The notes beneath the pieces are model-generated. The model was given only the letters and a program-made list of their open reading frames with translations. It searched no databases and had not been told where the DNA came from. Shown piece by piece: positions 42,063 to 49,758 of a stretch of 64,000 bases of DNA; position 1 is the stretch's first letter, and each line of letters opens with the position of its first letter. This stretch comes from Ruminococcus sp. (GTDB lineage Bacteria; Bacillota; Clostridia; Oscillospirales; Ruminococcaceae). The stretch lies in NCBI GenBank assembly GCA_017519415.1, contig JAFWSI010000017.1, forward strand, positions 1 through 64,000, written 5' to 3'. The position numbers and the translations under genes are program-made.

Positions 42063-43592
42063 ATGAGATTAACCTTTTCGATCATATATCTTATCCTTAT
42101 TCTGGCATTGCTAGTATGTACGATACTTACGCGGCGTTCCGACAGGCCTACCCGTGATGCTGTCGCATTTCTCGAGGCTGCGCTGATACCTCCCGTGCTG
42201 GGGAATTTGCTTATAGTTGGTACCAGTATCAGGACTCCCGCACTTATAGGCTGTTATTTCTACTACCTTGGCATGGATCTTGTTATGTATTCTCTTGTAA
42301 ACTTTACAAACGTATATTGTCACGGAAGAGACAGCGTAAATTATAAGCCCAGACTTGTGAATTTTATCCTTGCTGCGGACGCTGTTCAGATGATACTGAA
42401 TCCCGTTTTCGGCCATGCTTTTGATATTGAGAAAGTTACCGTTGAAAATGCACCGTATTACAAGCTTGTACCGTTTCTGGGGCAGACCGTACACCGAGTG
42501 GTGGACTATGCGGTATTTATAAGTGTTATACTCATTTTTGTTATAGCTACAGTAAGGGCTCCGAAAATAAACCGTGAACGGTATGGAGTTGTACTTGCAA
42601 CCATGGCGGCTGTAGGTCTGGTGCAGACATACAATATATTTTTCCGCTATGCCATAGACCGTTCTATGCTCGGATACGGCGTGTTCGGCGTTGTGATCTT
42701 CTTTTTTGCCATACGCTACAGGCCGCTCAGACTGCTGGACCGTGTTTTGTCCAATATCGTTTCGGGACTTTCGGACGCATTTTATGTATTTGATTCCAAT
42801 GGCAGCTGCATATGGGCAAACGAACAGGGCTGCAAGCTTGTAAGCTGCGACGACGGCAATTACGACTCGATAGCAGGAAAGCTGACGGAGATGTTCGGAG
42901 AAGCGGGAAAGCCTGACGAGAGTATGACAAGGCGAAGGTTGGGCAATCGCGACAATACGCGTTTCTATGTGCTTGAGGAAAGCTACCTTAAGGATGCCAA
43001 GGGACACCTGGACGGATCATATCTCCGCATACAGGACGTTACCGAGGAGGAGAAGCAGATCAAGGCTCGTGACGAACAGATCGGACAGATAAGTCAGGAG
43101 GCATACCGTGATTCCCTGACGGGCGTCGGCAGCAAGGCTGCGTACATAAGAAAGGTCAGTGAGATCAATAGGGAGATCGCGGAGGGAGCACCTGAATTTG
43201 CAGTCATAATGGTGGATATGAACAACCTTAAATACATCAACGATGATTTCGGTCATAAGGCGGGCGATCTTTATATAAAGGGCTGCTGTCATCTGATATG
43301 CGAGTTCTTTAAGCATTCGCCGGTGTTCCGTATCGGAGGAGATGAATTTGCGGCTATACTCCAGGGGCAGGATTACAATAACAGAGCCGTGATAACGGCA
43401 GGTCTCCGCAATGCATACAAGGAGTCATTCGAGCAGGAGGACAAGGAGCCGTGGCTGAGGTATTCAGCAGCCGTAGGTCTTGCTGAATACGCTTCCGATG
43501 ACAACACGTTTGAACTGGTGTTCAAGCGGGCTGACAAGGCGATGTATGAGGAAAAGAAACAATTCAAGAAGAAACACGGAAGCTACCGGTGA
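42063..43592 (+). CDS. Membrane 7TM-PAS-GGDEF diguanylate cyclase
   Basis: A 509-residue sensor and diguanylate cyclase. Seven or so membrane helices fill the first 220 residues (histidine-kinase N-terminal 7TM type), followed by a PAS domain with FYVFDSNGSCIWANEQGC, a short coiled linker and a GGDEF domain with intact RIGGDEFAAIL. It converts an outside or membrane signal into cyclic di-GMP. The ATG at 42063 has AAAGGCAGTGG upstream; the earlier ATG at 42024 lies too close to its GAAGG. An EAL phosphodiesterase gene follows in the same direction 72 bases later, so making and breaking of the messenger are paired. Confidence 0.9.
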   Translation: MRLTFSIIYLILILALLVCTILTRRSDRPTRDAVAFLEAALIPPVLGNLLIVGTSIRTPALIGCYFYYLGMDLVMYSLVNFTNVYCHGRDSVNYKPRLVNFILAADAVQMILNPVFGHAFDIEKVTVENAPYYKLVPFLGQTVHRVVDYAVFISVILIFVIATVRAPKINRERYGVVLATMAAVGLVQTYNIFFRYAIDRSMLGYGVFGVVIFFFAIRYRPLRLLDRVLSNIVSGLSDAFYVFDSNGSCIWANEQGCKLVSCDDGNYDSIAGKLTEMFGEAGKPDESMTRRRLGNRDNTRFYVLEESYLKDAKGHLDGSYLRIQDVTEEEKQIKARDEQIGQISQEAYRDSLTGVGSKAAYIRKVSEINREIAEGAPEFAVIMVDMNNLKYINDDFGHKAGDLYIKGCCHLICEFFKHSPVFRIGGDEFAAILQGQDYNNRAVITAGLRNAYKESFEQEDKEPWLRYSAAVGLAEYASDDNTFELVFKRADKAMYEEKKQFKKKHGSYR

Positions 43593-43664
43593 GGATGATT
43601 CCGATCAAGACTATATTTTATTTTGTTTATTTCCGGCAGAGCGGATATAAAAAAGGGGGACTAT

Positions 43665-44852
43665 ATGAATTACTCAGCTGAAGATGTAAGAAAAGCGCTG
43701 GAAAACAAGGAACTTTGCGTTTATTATCAGCCGCTGTATGTCACTGTGACGAGTCAGCTCAAAAGCGCGGAAGCCCTTGTACGCTGGATAAAAAAGGACG
43801 GCAGTATAGTTTCGCCCGCTTCCTTCATACCTGTTGCGGAGGAATCGGACCTGATAATGGACATTGACTGGTATGTGACCGAGCTTGTATGCCAGACTCT
43901 TGAAAAGCAGAATTATATGCCTCAGTTTCCGATCTCGGTCAATTTCTCCCGCAAGCATATCGGTGAGAAGGATTTTGCGAAGAAGCTCTCGGATCTGGTG
44001 GACAAATACGAGCTTCCGCATCCTCTTATAGAGGTTGAGATAACGGAGTCTGCCATCGTATCCGAAGAGAACAGACTCTTTGAATGGATAACTTCCATAA
44101 GGGAGGCTGGCTTTACTGTTGCTATCGACGATTTCGGGAGCGGACTTTCGTCGCTTAATTTCGTAAAGGACGTTCCTGCGGACGTACTGAAGATAGACAA
44201 GTCACTTCTCAGCCACAACTGTGAGGACGAAAAGGAAAGGATAGTTCTTGAGAGCATATTCACATTTGCTCACAGACTGCATCTGAAGACTGTTGCCGAG
44301 GGAGTGGAGACCAAGGAGCAGCTTGCATTCCTGCGCTCCTGTGACTGCAACAAGATACAGGGCTATATATTTGCGCGTCCTATGCCCGAGGAGGATTATC
44401 TTTCCCTCTGCATGGCGCACAAGGCGGCTGAAGAGCCTGCGGATATACTACAGATGCAGAATCATGCAAGCGCGGTAAATCTGCTGATGGAAGTGGTTTT
44501 CCGCAGATACCCACTTATTATTTTTACCAACCTGTCAAGAAATACATACTACGCAATGGTATATCAGAACTTTACCACCACGTCCTGCCCTTCGACGGGA
44601 ATATTCGACGAGCTTATCGAACATGGCACGGCCAGTATGCACCCCGATGACAGGGAGATCTTTTCTGCCGCCTTCAACAGAAAGAAGCTCATAAGCGAGT
44701 ACTATGCAGGCAAGCAGGAGATACATCTCGTGACCCGCCAGCTGGGAGACGACGGCATTTACCGAAAGGCCGAGACCTTCTATTACTTCGTAAAGAGCGG
44801 GAATTCGGAGGATATTATTGCGATAGCCCTGTGTCAGAACCTTACGGACTGA
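43665..44852 (+). CDS. EAL domain cyclic di-GMP phosphodiesterase
   Basis: A 395-residue cytoplasmic enzyme that opens cyclic di-GMP. The EAL domain (about 5-250) keeps the key residues: AEALVRW (EAL motif), VNFSRKH, EVEITES, the AIDDFGSGLSS loop with Asp-Asp, DVLKIDKSL and EGVETKEQ, then QGYIFARPM. All metal and catalytic residues appear present, so it should be active. A C-terminal part of about 140 residues resembles a PAS-like sensor. AAAGGGGG precedes the ATG. It directly precedes the precursor-radical SAM cluster. Confidence 0.93.
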   Translation: MNYSAEDVRKALENKELCVYYQPLYVTVTSQLKSAEALVRWIKKDGSIVSPASFIPVAEESDLIMDIDWYVTELVCQTLEKQNYMPQFPISVNFSRKHIGEKDFAKKLSDLVDKYELPHPLIEVEITESAIVSEENRLFEWITSIREAGFTVAIDDFGSGLSSLNFVKDVPADVLKIDKSLLSHNCEDEKERIVLESIFTFAHRLHLKTVAEGVETKEQLAFLRSCDCNKIQGYIFARPMPEEDYLSLCMAHKAAEEPADILQMQNHASAVNLLMEVVFRRYPLIIFTNLSRNTYYAMVYQNFTTTSCPSTGIFDELIEHGTASMHPDDREIFSAAFNRKKLISEYYAGKQEIHLVTRQLGDDGIYRKAETFYYFVKSGNSEDIIAIALCQNLTD

Positions 44853-44987
44853 TCCTGCACAGAGCATTCATTATACACATACAAAAACATAATATCATGG
44901 CAGTATATACAGAAGCAGAGAAATACAGCGGCCATTTCCGCCGTAAAAAGGAATATCAGATCAAAAAATTTATTCAGGAGGTATCAT

Positions 44988-45380
44988 ATGGGCGACGAAA
45001 ATATAAAAAATGCTCCGAAGCGCAGAATTACAAGAAAACCTGCGATGACGGTCAGAGGACCTGCAAGAAAGGGACGATTAGCTTCAAAGATCAAGGGTTT
45101 TGACAGTAATAACAGCTTATGGGATGACTGTCACGGCGATACATACAAGGATAGTCCGTATAAAGACGGGACAGACCCTGATAAGACGGGAGGACGGCTT
45201 CGCGGCGATACTGTGAAAAAGCATAAGGACAGCCATATAATCCGCGTCTCAAAGAAGCTGACAAGAGGCCAGCTTCTCAAGCTTGCTTCCTGCAACGTGA
45301 CGGTAAACGGCAACCACCTTGTTGTTCCCGAGGAGAAGTTGTCACAGGTCAGGGAGATACTTGACAAAAAGGAAAAATAG
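44988..45380 (+). CDS. RiPP precursor-like protein 1 with ring-X-Asp ladder
   Basis: A 130-residue basic protein, one of three paralogues before a radical SAM enzyme. Residues 1-35 form an Arg/Lys-rich head with RRITRKPAMTVRGP. The middle holds four ring-X-Asp units: W45-D-D, H49-G-D, Y53-K-D and Y58-K-D in the pattern WDDCHGDTYKDSPYKD, with another HKD at 79-81. The last 55 residues are a conserved domain beginning IIRVSKKLTRGQLLKLASC. The ring positions align exactly with those of the next two proteins, although here Trp and Tyr replace His. AGGAGGT precedes the ATG, as in all three. It is probably the substrate of the enzyme at 46500. No signal peptide. Confidence 0.75.
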   Translation: MGDENIKNAPKRRITRKPAMTVRGPARKGRLASKIKGFDSNNSLWDDCHGDTYKDSPYKDGTDPDKTGGRLRGDTVKKHKDSHIIRVSKKLTRGQLLKLASCNVTVNGNHLVVPEEKLSQVREILDKKEK

Positions 45381-45467
45381 TTTATCCGCATATACATCTG
45401 CTTCTGTGTAATTATTTTTTATTCATAATTTTTTTACTAATATTTTTGTGTTTATCCTTGACAAAAT

Positions 45468-45497
45468 GATTTCTTTTTGTTATATTTATTTTATAAG
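45468..45497 (+). promoter_or_regulatory. Promoter inside the precursor cluster
   Basis: TTGACA (45468-45473), 18-base spacer, TATAAG (45492-45497) in a very A+T-rich gap between precursors 1 and 2. It would drive precursors 2 and 3 and the radical SAM gene separately from precursor 1. Confidence 0.55.
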
Positions 45498-45556
45498 ATT
45501 TTGATATTCTTATATCCGCAGAAATCATTCAAACAACATTTTCAGGAGGTATTGCA

Positions 45557-45961
45557 ATGGACGAAAAAAACATTAAAAAAACCGCAGGCCGGAGGATCAG
45601 AAAAGAGCCTTCGTTATCGGTAAGGGGACCGAAAAGACAGGGATCGCTTGGATCAAGACTGACAAGTCCTGTTGCCGATCATGCCGACGAACCTGTCCAC
45701 AGCGACAGTCATAGGGATACACATACTGATTCTCCGCATATTGATGTTCCGCTTCCCGATAAGGTAGGACCGGATATAGACATTTCGGATGCGATTATCA
45801 AGAAGCTTAAAGGAAAGAATATAATGTATGTTTCAAAGAGACTGACCAAAAAGGAACTTCTGAGTCTTGCCGCCTGTGAGGTAACGGTCAAGGGCAGGTA
45901 TCTGATCGTGCCTGATGAAAAGGTATTGCAGGTAAGAGCTATTCTCGGCATAAAGGAATAA
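45557..45961 (+). CDS. RiPP precursor-like protein 2 with HxD ladder
   Basis: A 134-residue paralogue. A basic head (RRIRKEPSLSVRGPKRQGS) is followed by five His-X-Asp units: H42-A-D, H48-S-D, H52-R-D, H56-T-D and H61-I-D, then VPLPDKVGPDIDISD and a C-terminal domain starting YVSKRLTKKELLSLAACEV. The four-unit ladder HSDSHRDTHTDSPHID aligns without gaps with precursor 1 and precursor 3. The leader TTTTCAGGAGGTAT is repeated before precursor 3. Proposed product: a peptide with ring-to-side-chain cross-links at each unit. Metal binding through the His and Asp residues is an alternative use. Confidence 0.75.
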   Translation: MDEKNIKKTAGRRIRKEPSLSVRGPKRQGSLGSRLTSPVADHADEPVHSDSHRDTHTDSPHIDVPLPDKVGPDIDISDAIIKKLKGKNIMYVSKRLTKKELLSLAACEVTVKGRYLIVPDEKVLQVRAILGIKE

Positions 45962-46015
45962 TACTGTTATTTATACGAGAGATCAATCATACAACAATTT
46001 TCAGGAGGTATTACC

Positions 46016-46420
46016 ATGGACGAAAAAGATGTTAAAAAAACCGCAGCACGCAGGATCCGCAAAAGCCCTGCATTATCCGTAAAGGGACCGAAAAGGCAGG
46101 GATCGCTTGGGTCAAGACTGACAAGTCCTGTTGCCGATCATGCCGACGAACCTGTCCACAGCGACGGTCATACCGATAATCACCTTGATTCTCCGCATAC
46201 TGATGTTCCGCTTCCCGATAAGGTAGGACCGGATATAGACATCTCGGACGAGCTTATCAAGAAGCTTAAGGGAAAGAATATAATTTATGTTCCAAAGAGA
46301 CTGACCAAAAAGGATATTTTAAGTCTTGCCGCCTGTGAGGTAACGGTCAAGGGCAGGTATCTGATCGTGCCTGAGGAAAAGGCATTGCAGGTAAGAACTA
46401 TTCTCGGCATAAAGGAATAA
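46016..46420 (+). CDS. RiPP precursor-like protein 3 with HxD ladder
   Basis: A 134-residue near-copy of precursor 2 from a recent tandem duplication; long runs of DNA in the middle and C-terminal parts are identical. Ladder: H42-A-D, H48-S-D, H52-T-D, H56-L-D and H61-T-D. Compared with precursor 2 the X residues differ at three of five units (R to T, T to L, I to T) and two spacer residues also differ (S to G and T to N), while every His and Asp is kept. Such variation at X with fixed ring and Asp is expected for natural-product cores. A hairpin with a T-rich tail lies between it and the radical SAM gene. Confidence 0.75.
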   Translation: MDEKDVKKTAARRIRKSPALSVKGPKRQGSLGSRLTSPVADHADEPVHSDGHTDNHLDSPHTDVPLPDKVGPDIDISDELIKKLKGKNIIYVPKRLTKKDILSLAACEVTVKGRYLIVPEEKALQVRTILGIKE

Positions 46421-46433
46421 TTGCATTTAACAT

Positions 46434-46480
46434 ATAATCGTTCGTTCCCGTTGTGCGGGGCGTACGATTATTTGAATTTT
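46434..46480 (+). terminator. Hairpin attenuator between precursors and radical SAM gene
   Basis: ATAATCGT (46434-46441) pairs with ACGATTAT (46464-46471), with an inner CCCG/CGGG stem (46447-46450/46456-46459), then TTTGAATTTT. Partial termination here would give more precursor than enzyme, a common design in peptide natural-product operons. Confidence 0.6.
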
Positions 46481-46499
46481 CAAGTATCGGAGCAGGAAA

Positions 46500-48623
46500 A
46501 TGTTAATAAAGCCAATAAAAAGAGAGTTTATTCCGGTGGAGGATAAGCTTATAGTTATAGATCCCGAAACAGGAGCGTGGCTCTGCGTCAATAAGGAATG
46601 CAGGAGGATCATAGAGTACCTGCTCGAAGCGGCAGATCTTAACGATGTATACGAAAAATTCCCCGAGGAGGATCCTCTTGAGATCACCGAGCTTGTACGT
46701 ATGGTGAAATACAGCGAGGAGCGTTCGGAAGAAACGAAAAGAAACGAGGAGTGTGAAAAATGTGCGGATTATGCTCCTGCACTTTGTATACTGAAGCTTA
46801 CGGAGGCCTGTAACCTCAGATGTTCGTACTGCTATATCGACGCGGGCGGAAAGCATAACAGAATGATGAGCAGAGAAACCGGACTTCTGATAGTAAAGAA
46901 GTTCCTTGAAATGCATGATGCGGACGGTCACAAATCCACCATAACCTTTCACGGCGGAGAGCCGCTGCTCAATTTCGGACTTATGCGCGATATAGCCGAA
47001 TACCTCAGGCCCTTCCGCGATAAGGCAAATCTGAGCATTCAGACAAATGCGACGCTGATAACCGATGAGATCGCTCAGTTCCTAAAGGACAACAGTATAT
47101 CAACGGGAATAAGCTTCGACGGCCCCAAGCAGTATCACGACCTTACCCGTACTTTCCCGAACGGAGCAAGCTCTTTTGAGCTGGTAATGAATGGTATAGA
47201 TATTCTTAAAAAGCATGACGTCCGTTTCGATGTTATCTGCGTACTGAACAGATATAACGCAAGTCATATAGGAGAGCTCTTTGACTTCTTTGTAAGCAAG
47301 AAAATGAAGACCTTCTGCCTGTCGCCCATACAGCCCAACGGAAGAGGCAGGGACGAGGACGGGATATGGCTCACGGGAGATATGCTCTTCGATGCCTATA
47401 AGGTTCTCCTTGACAGGATAATCGAGCATAATTCCACACATCCGAAAGACGAGCGTATTTACGACAGGACGCTGACTTATCTTACACACATAATCTATTC
47501 AAACGTAAGGGACTATATGTGTATGAGGGCTCCCTGCGGTTCTGCACGCAATATCCTCAGCTTTACCGTTGACGGGGATCTTTACGGCTGCGACAACTTT
47601 ATAGGCCATGAGGAGTTCAGGATAGGCTCGATATATAACGGAGATATAATGGAGCAGGTGCTTGGCAGTCCTGTAAGGGAAAAATCTCAGAGCCGTTCCA
47701 TGAGCGGGCTGAAACGGTGCAGGAACTGCATATGGAGAGGACTGTGCGGAGGCGTCTGCTATTCTTCGGATTATTGTTCGGGGGCAAACGGTGAAAAGGA
47801 AACGGAAATGTGTGTTTTCTACAAGAAAATGATACCGTATCTGATAAAAAAGATGTTTGATGATCCCGAGATACCTTATCTTCTTGACGAACAGCTTAAA
47901 AAGATAAGATACCGCAAGCTCTATATCGACATAGACAGGAACAGCGACGAGCTGATCGATTCCGAGACACTTGAAGCAATATTAAAGCTTCATGAGGCCG
48001 ATGAGGATACCCTTGTCTGTCTTTGCGTCAGAGAGCTCGATAACTGTCCGGAGCTGGCGGAAATGATCGGCATTATAAAGGAAATGAAAGCCTCTGCCGC
48101 AGTCATAACGGCAGGCTCTACCTCAGGAGACGTGAGCCTGTGCGGAAAAATACTGGAGGCAGAACCTATGCGCATAGATTTTGCTATAGATGAGGGACAG
48201 CGTGTCCTTGAAACAGCGGAGCAGTTCATTAATGCAAGGAACTCCCTCAATGAATGCAAAACTGTTTTCGGCCTCTGTACATCGACTGCTTCCTTATGTT
48301 ATGACGAGGAGCTTATCGGAAGGATAGGAAATCTGCTCGGCAGGTATGATACAGCGGAGCTTATCATTGGTGACGATACCGATGAAGAGTATGCAAGGCT
48401 AAACGATGTACTCGACAGAATGCGTGAATTATCTATGGAAGACCGGGTAATCATTCCGGACATCGACAAGGAAAGGCTCAGCAGGGAAAACTATGTATTC
48501 CTGCTCGGCCAGAGCGAAGATGAATTCTATCATCTTTGGATCGATTGCGACTCATTTACCGGAGAAAGGCTGGAAAAGAGCCCGAAGCGTTTTTTCACTG
48601 TGTCTGTTGAGAATGAGGCGTAA
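46500..48623 (+). CDS. Radical SAM/SPASM peptide maturase with PqqD-like head
   Basis: A 707-residue enzyme. Residues about 1-70 look like a PqqD-type peptide-binding (RRE) domain, IPVEDKLIVIDPETGAWLCV. The radical SAM core has C104-x3-C108-x2-C111 (CNLRCSYC) for the SAM-binding iron-sulfur cluster, then FHGGEPLL. The SPASM region (about 340-440) has eight cysteines: C346, C364, C407, C410, C416, C420, C426 and C438, enough for two auxiliary clusters. The last 260 residues are an extra alpha/beta domain I cannot assign. It follows three precursor paralogues and probably cross-links their ring-X-Asp units. GGAGC precedes the ATG. Anaerobic SPASM peptide modifiers of this size are typical of triceptide or thioether systems. 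Confidence 0.9.
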   Translation: MLIKPIKREFIPVEDKLIVIDPETGAWLCVNKECRRIIEYLLEAADLNDVYEKFPEEDPLEITELVRMVKYSEERSEETKRNEECEKCADYAPALCILKLTEACNLRCSYCYIDAGGKHNRMMSRETGLLIVKKFLEMHDADGHKSTITFHGGEPLLNFGLMRDIAEYLRPFRDKANLSIQTNATLITDEIAQFLKDNSISTGISFDGPKQYHDLTRTFPNGASSFELVMNGIDILKKHDVRFDVICVLNRYNASHIGELFDFFVSKKMKTFCLSPIQPNGRGRDEDGIWLTGDMLFDAYKVLLDRIIEHNSTHPKDERIYDRTLTYLTHIIYSNVRDYMCMRAPCGSARNILSFTVDGDLYGCDNFIGHEEFRIGSIYNGDIMEQVLGSPVREKSQSRSMSGLKRCRNCIWRGLCGGVCYSSDYCSGANGEKETEMCVFYKKMIPYLIKKMFDDPEIPYLLDEQLKKIRYRKLYIDIDRNSDELIDSETLEAILKLHEADEDTLVCLCVRELDNCPELAEMIGIIKEMKASAAVITAGSTSGDVSLCGKILEAEPMRIDFAIDEGQRVLETAEQFINARNSLNECKTVFGLCTSTASLCYDEELIGRIGNLLGRYDTAELIIGDDTDEEYARLNDVLDRMRELSMEDRVIIPDIDKERLSRENYVFLLGQSEDEFYHLWIDCDSFTGERLEKSPKRFFTVSVENEA

Positions 48624-48644
48624 CACAAATGAATTATCAGTATT

Positions 48645-48680
48645 AAAACAGTACGGAAAACTCTTCCGTACTGTTTTTTA
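48645..48680 (+). terminator. Terminator of the RiPP cluster
   Basis: AAAACAGTACGGAA pairs with TTCCGTACTGTTTT and runs into T6. The cluster therefore ends here, with no protease or export gene. Confidence 0.9.
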
Positions 48681-48806
48681 TGGCTTTTGCAACTATTTTT
48701 TGCGGAATTTTCGAAAAGGTATTGACTTTTTCATAATGTAGGTATATAATGTATAGCGCTGAATTCAAATGTATTTTTGGGAAAATGAGATGATTTGGAG
48801 AGTATT

Positions 48807-49598
48807 ATGGAAGATACAGAGATATTTCTGAGCAGACTCGCTTCAGATGAAAAGCTTTATGAAGAAACCGCAAAAAAGCTTGGCATCAGCGGTATTTCCG
48901 ACAGTTCTTCACTGGCAGGGGCTATTGCTGAAAAAGGGACTCCCGCAAGCTATAAGATATATATTTCCGACGAGCAGACAGAAAACAAGGCTGTCGATGA
49001 TATAAAGGCTGTTTTCACGGAAGCGGCCGAGGAGGAGCCTGAGATAAGCGTGGAGTTTATTTCCGATGAGTTCCTGAATATCATTGACGACAGGGCAAGG
49101 ATAACCGCGGAAAGCAAGCCGAGGACCCTTGTACACAGGGACGGCGAGCTTCACCCGACTGTACATATCTGGCTGATAAAGCGCCGCGACATGGGCGTTT
49201 TCGTGCTCCTTCAGAAGCGTGCACATGAAAAGGAGATCAATCCCGACTGCTTTGATGTTTCCGCAGCAGGCCATGTTTCGCAGGGTGAAGAGTTCCGTCA
49301 TACCGCTCTCAAGGAGGTACACGAGGAGCTTGGACTGGATATTGACCGCAGCAAGCTTGAGTTCATAGGACTCAAGAGGGCGGAATACCATAAGGGCTGT
49401 ATAAACGATAACGAGCTCGTTGCCGTTTATATATGCCGGGAGAACATCAATACAGAGGATCTTGTGCTTCAGTCCTCTGAGGTCTCCGAGGTATGCTGGG
49501 CAGAAATTGACGAGCTCATCTCCGTAATGAAATATGAGGACATACCGAACTGCATATCCCGTGAAGAGTTGGATATGATTAAAAAGGCAGTATTCTGA
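48807..49598 (+). CDS. Nudix hydrolase family protein
   Basis: A 263-residue protein with a C-terminal Nudix domain (about 115-250). The Nudix box is present as GHVSQGEEFRHTALKEVHEELG, matching G-x5-E-x7-REUxEE with Lys for Arg in the REU segment. The fold and the FDVSAAGHV segment are like those of isopentenyl-diphosphate isomerase-type and YfcD-type members. The N-terminal 110 residues are an unassigned acidic helical part. It hydrolyses a nucleoside diphosphate linked to another group; the substrate is unknown. GGAG precedes the ATG at 48807. Confidence 0.88.
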   Translation: MEDTEIFLSRLASDEKLYEETAKKLGISGISDSSSLAGAIAEKGTPASYKIYISDEQTENKAVDDIKAVFTEAAEEEPEISVEFISDEFLNIIDDRARITAESKPRTLVHRDGELHPTVHIWLIKRRDMGVFVLLQKRAHEKEINPDCFDVSAAGHVSQGEEFRHTALKEVHEELGLDIDRSKLEFIGLKRAEYHKGCINDNELVAVYICRENINTEDLVLQSSEVSEVCWAEIDELISVMKYEDIPNCISREELDMIKKAVF

Positions 49599-49677
49599 GA
49601 AAAGGGCTTCCGGACGTTTATTGACCTTTCTTCGTTCAGATGACCAATTCCTTGAATTTATAAATAAGCATCAAAGG

Positions 49678-49706
49678 CTCCCCGTTTTGTACGGGGAGTT
49701 TCTTTT
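49678..49706 (+). terminator. Terminator of the Nudix gene
   Basis: CTCCCCG (49678-49684) pairs with CGGGGAG (49692-49698), then TTTCTTTTT. Confidence 0.8.
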
Positions 49707-49710
49707 TGAG

Positions 49711-49746
49711 GAAAAAAACAAAGCCGAGGATATGCTCCCCGGCTTT
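49711..49746 (-). terminator. Terminator of the secreted-protein gene on the minus strand
   Basis: AAAGCCG (49720-49726) pairs with CGGCTTT (49740-49746); the A run at 49712-49718 is a T run on the minus strand. Confidence 0.75.
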
Positions 49747-49758
49747 ATGTATCGGTAT

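Noticed and set aside
44988..46420. Precursor paralogues as ordinary DNA-binding or ribosomal-like basic proteins
   Set aside because: The basic head fits, but the gap-free ring-X-Asp ladder and the adjacent SPASM enzyme are not explained by that.
44988..48623. SCIFF/thioether (ranthipeptide) system
   Set aside because: The precursors have almost no cysteine, so Cys-based thioether cross-links cannot explain the conserved pattern.
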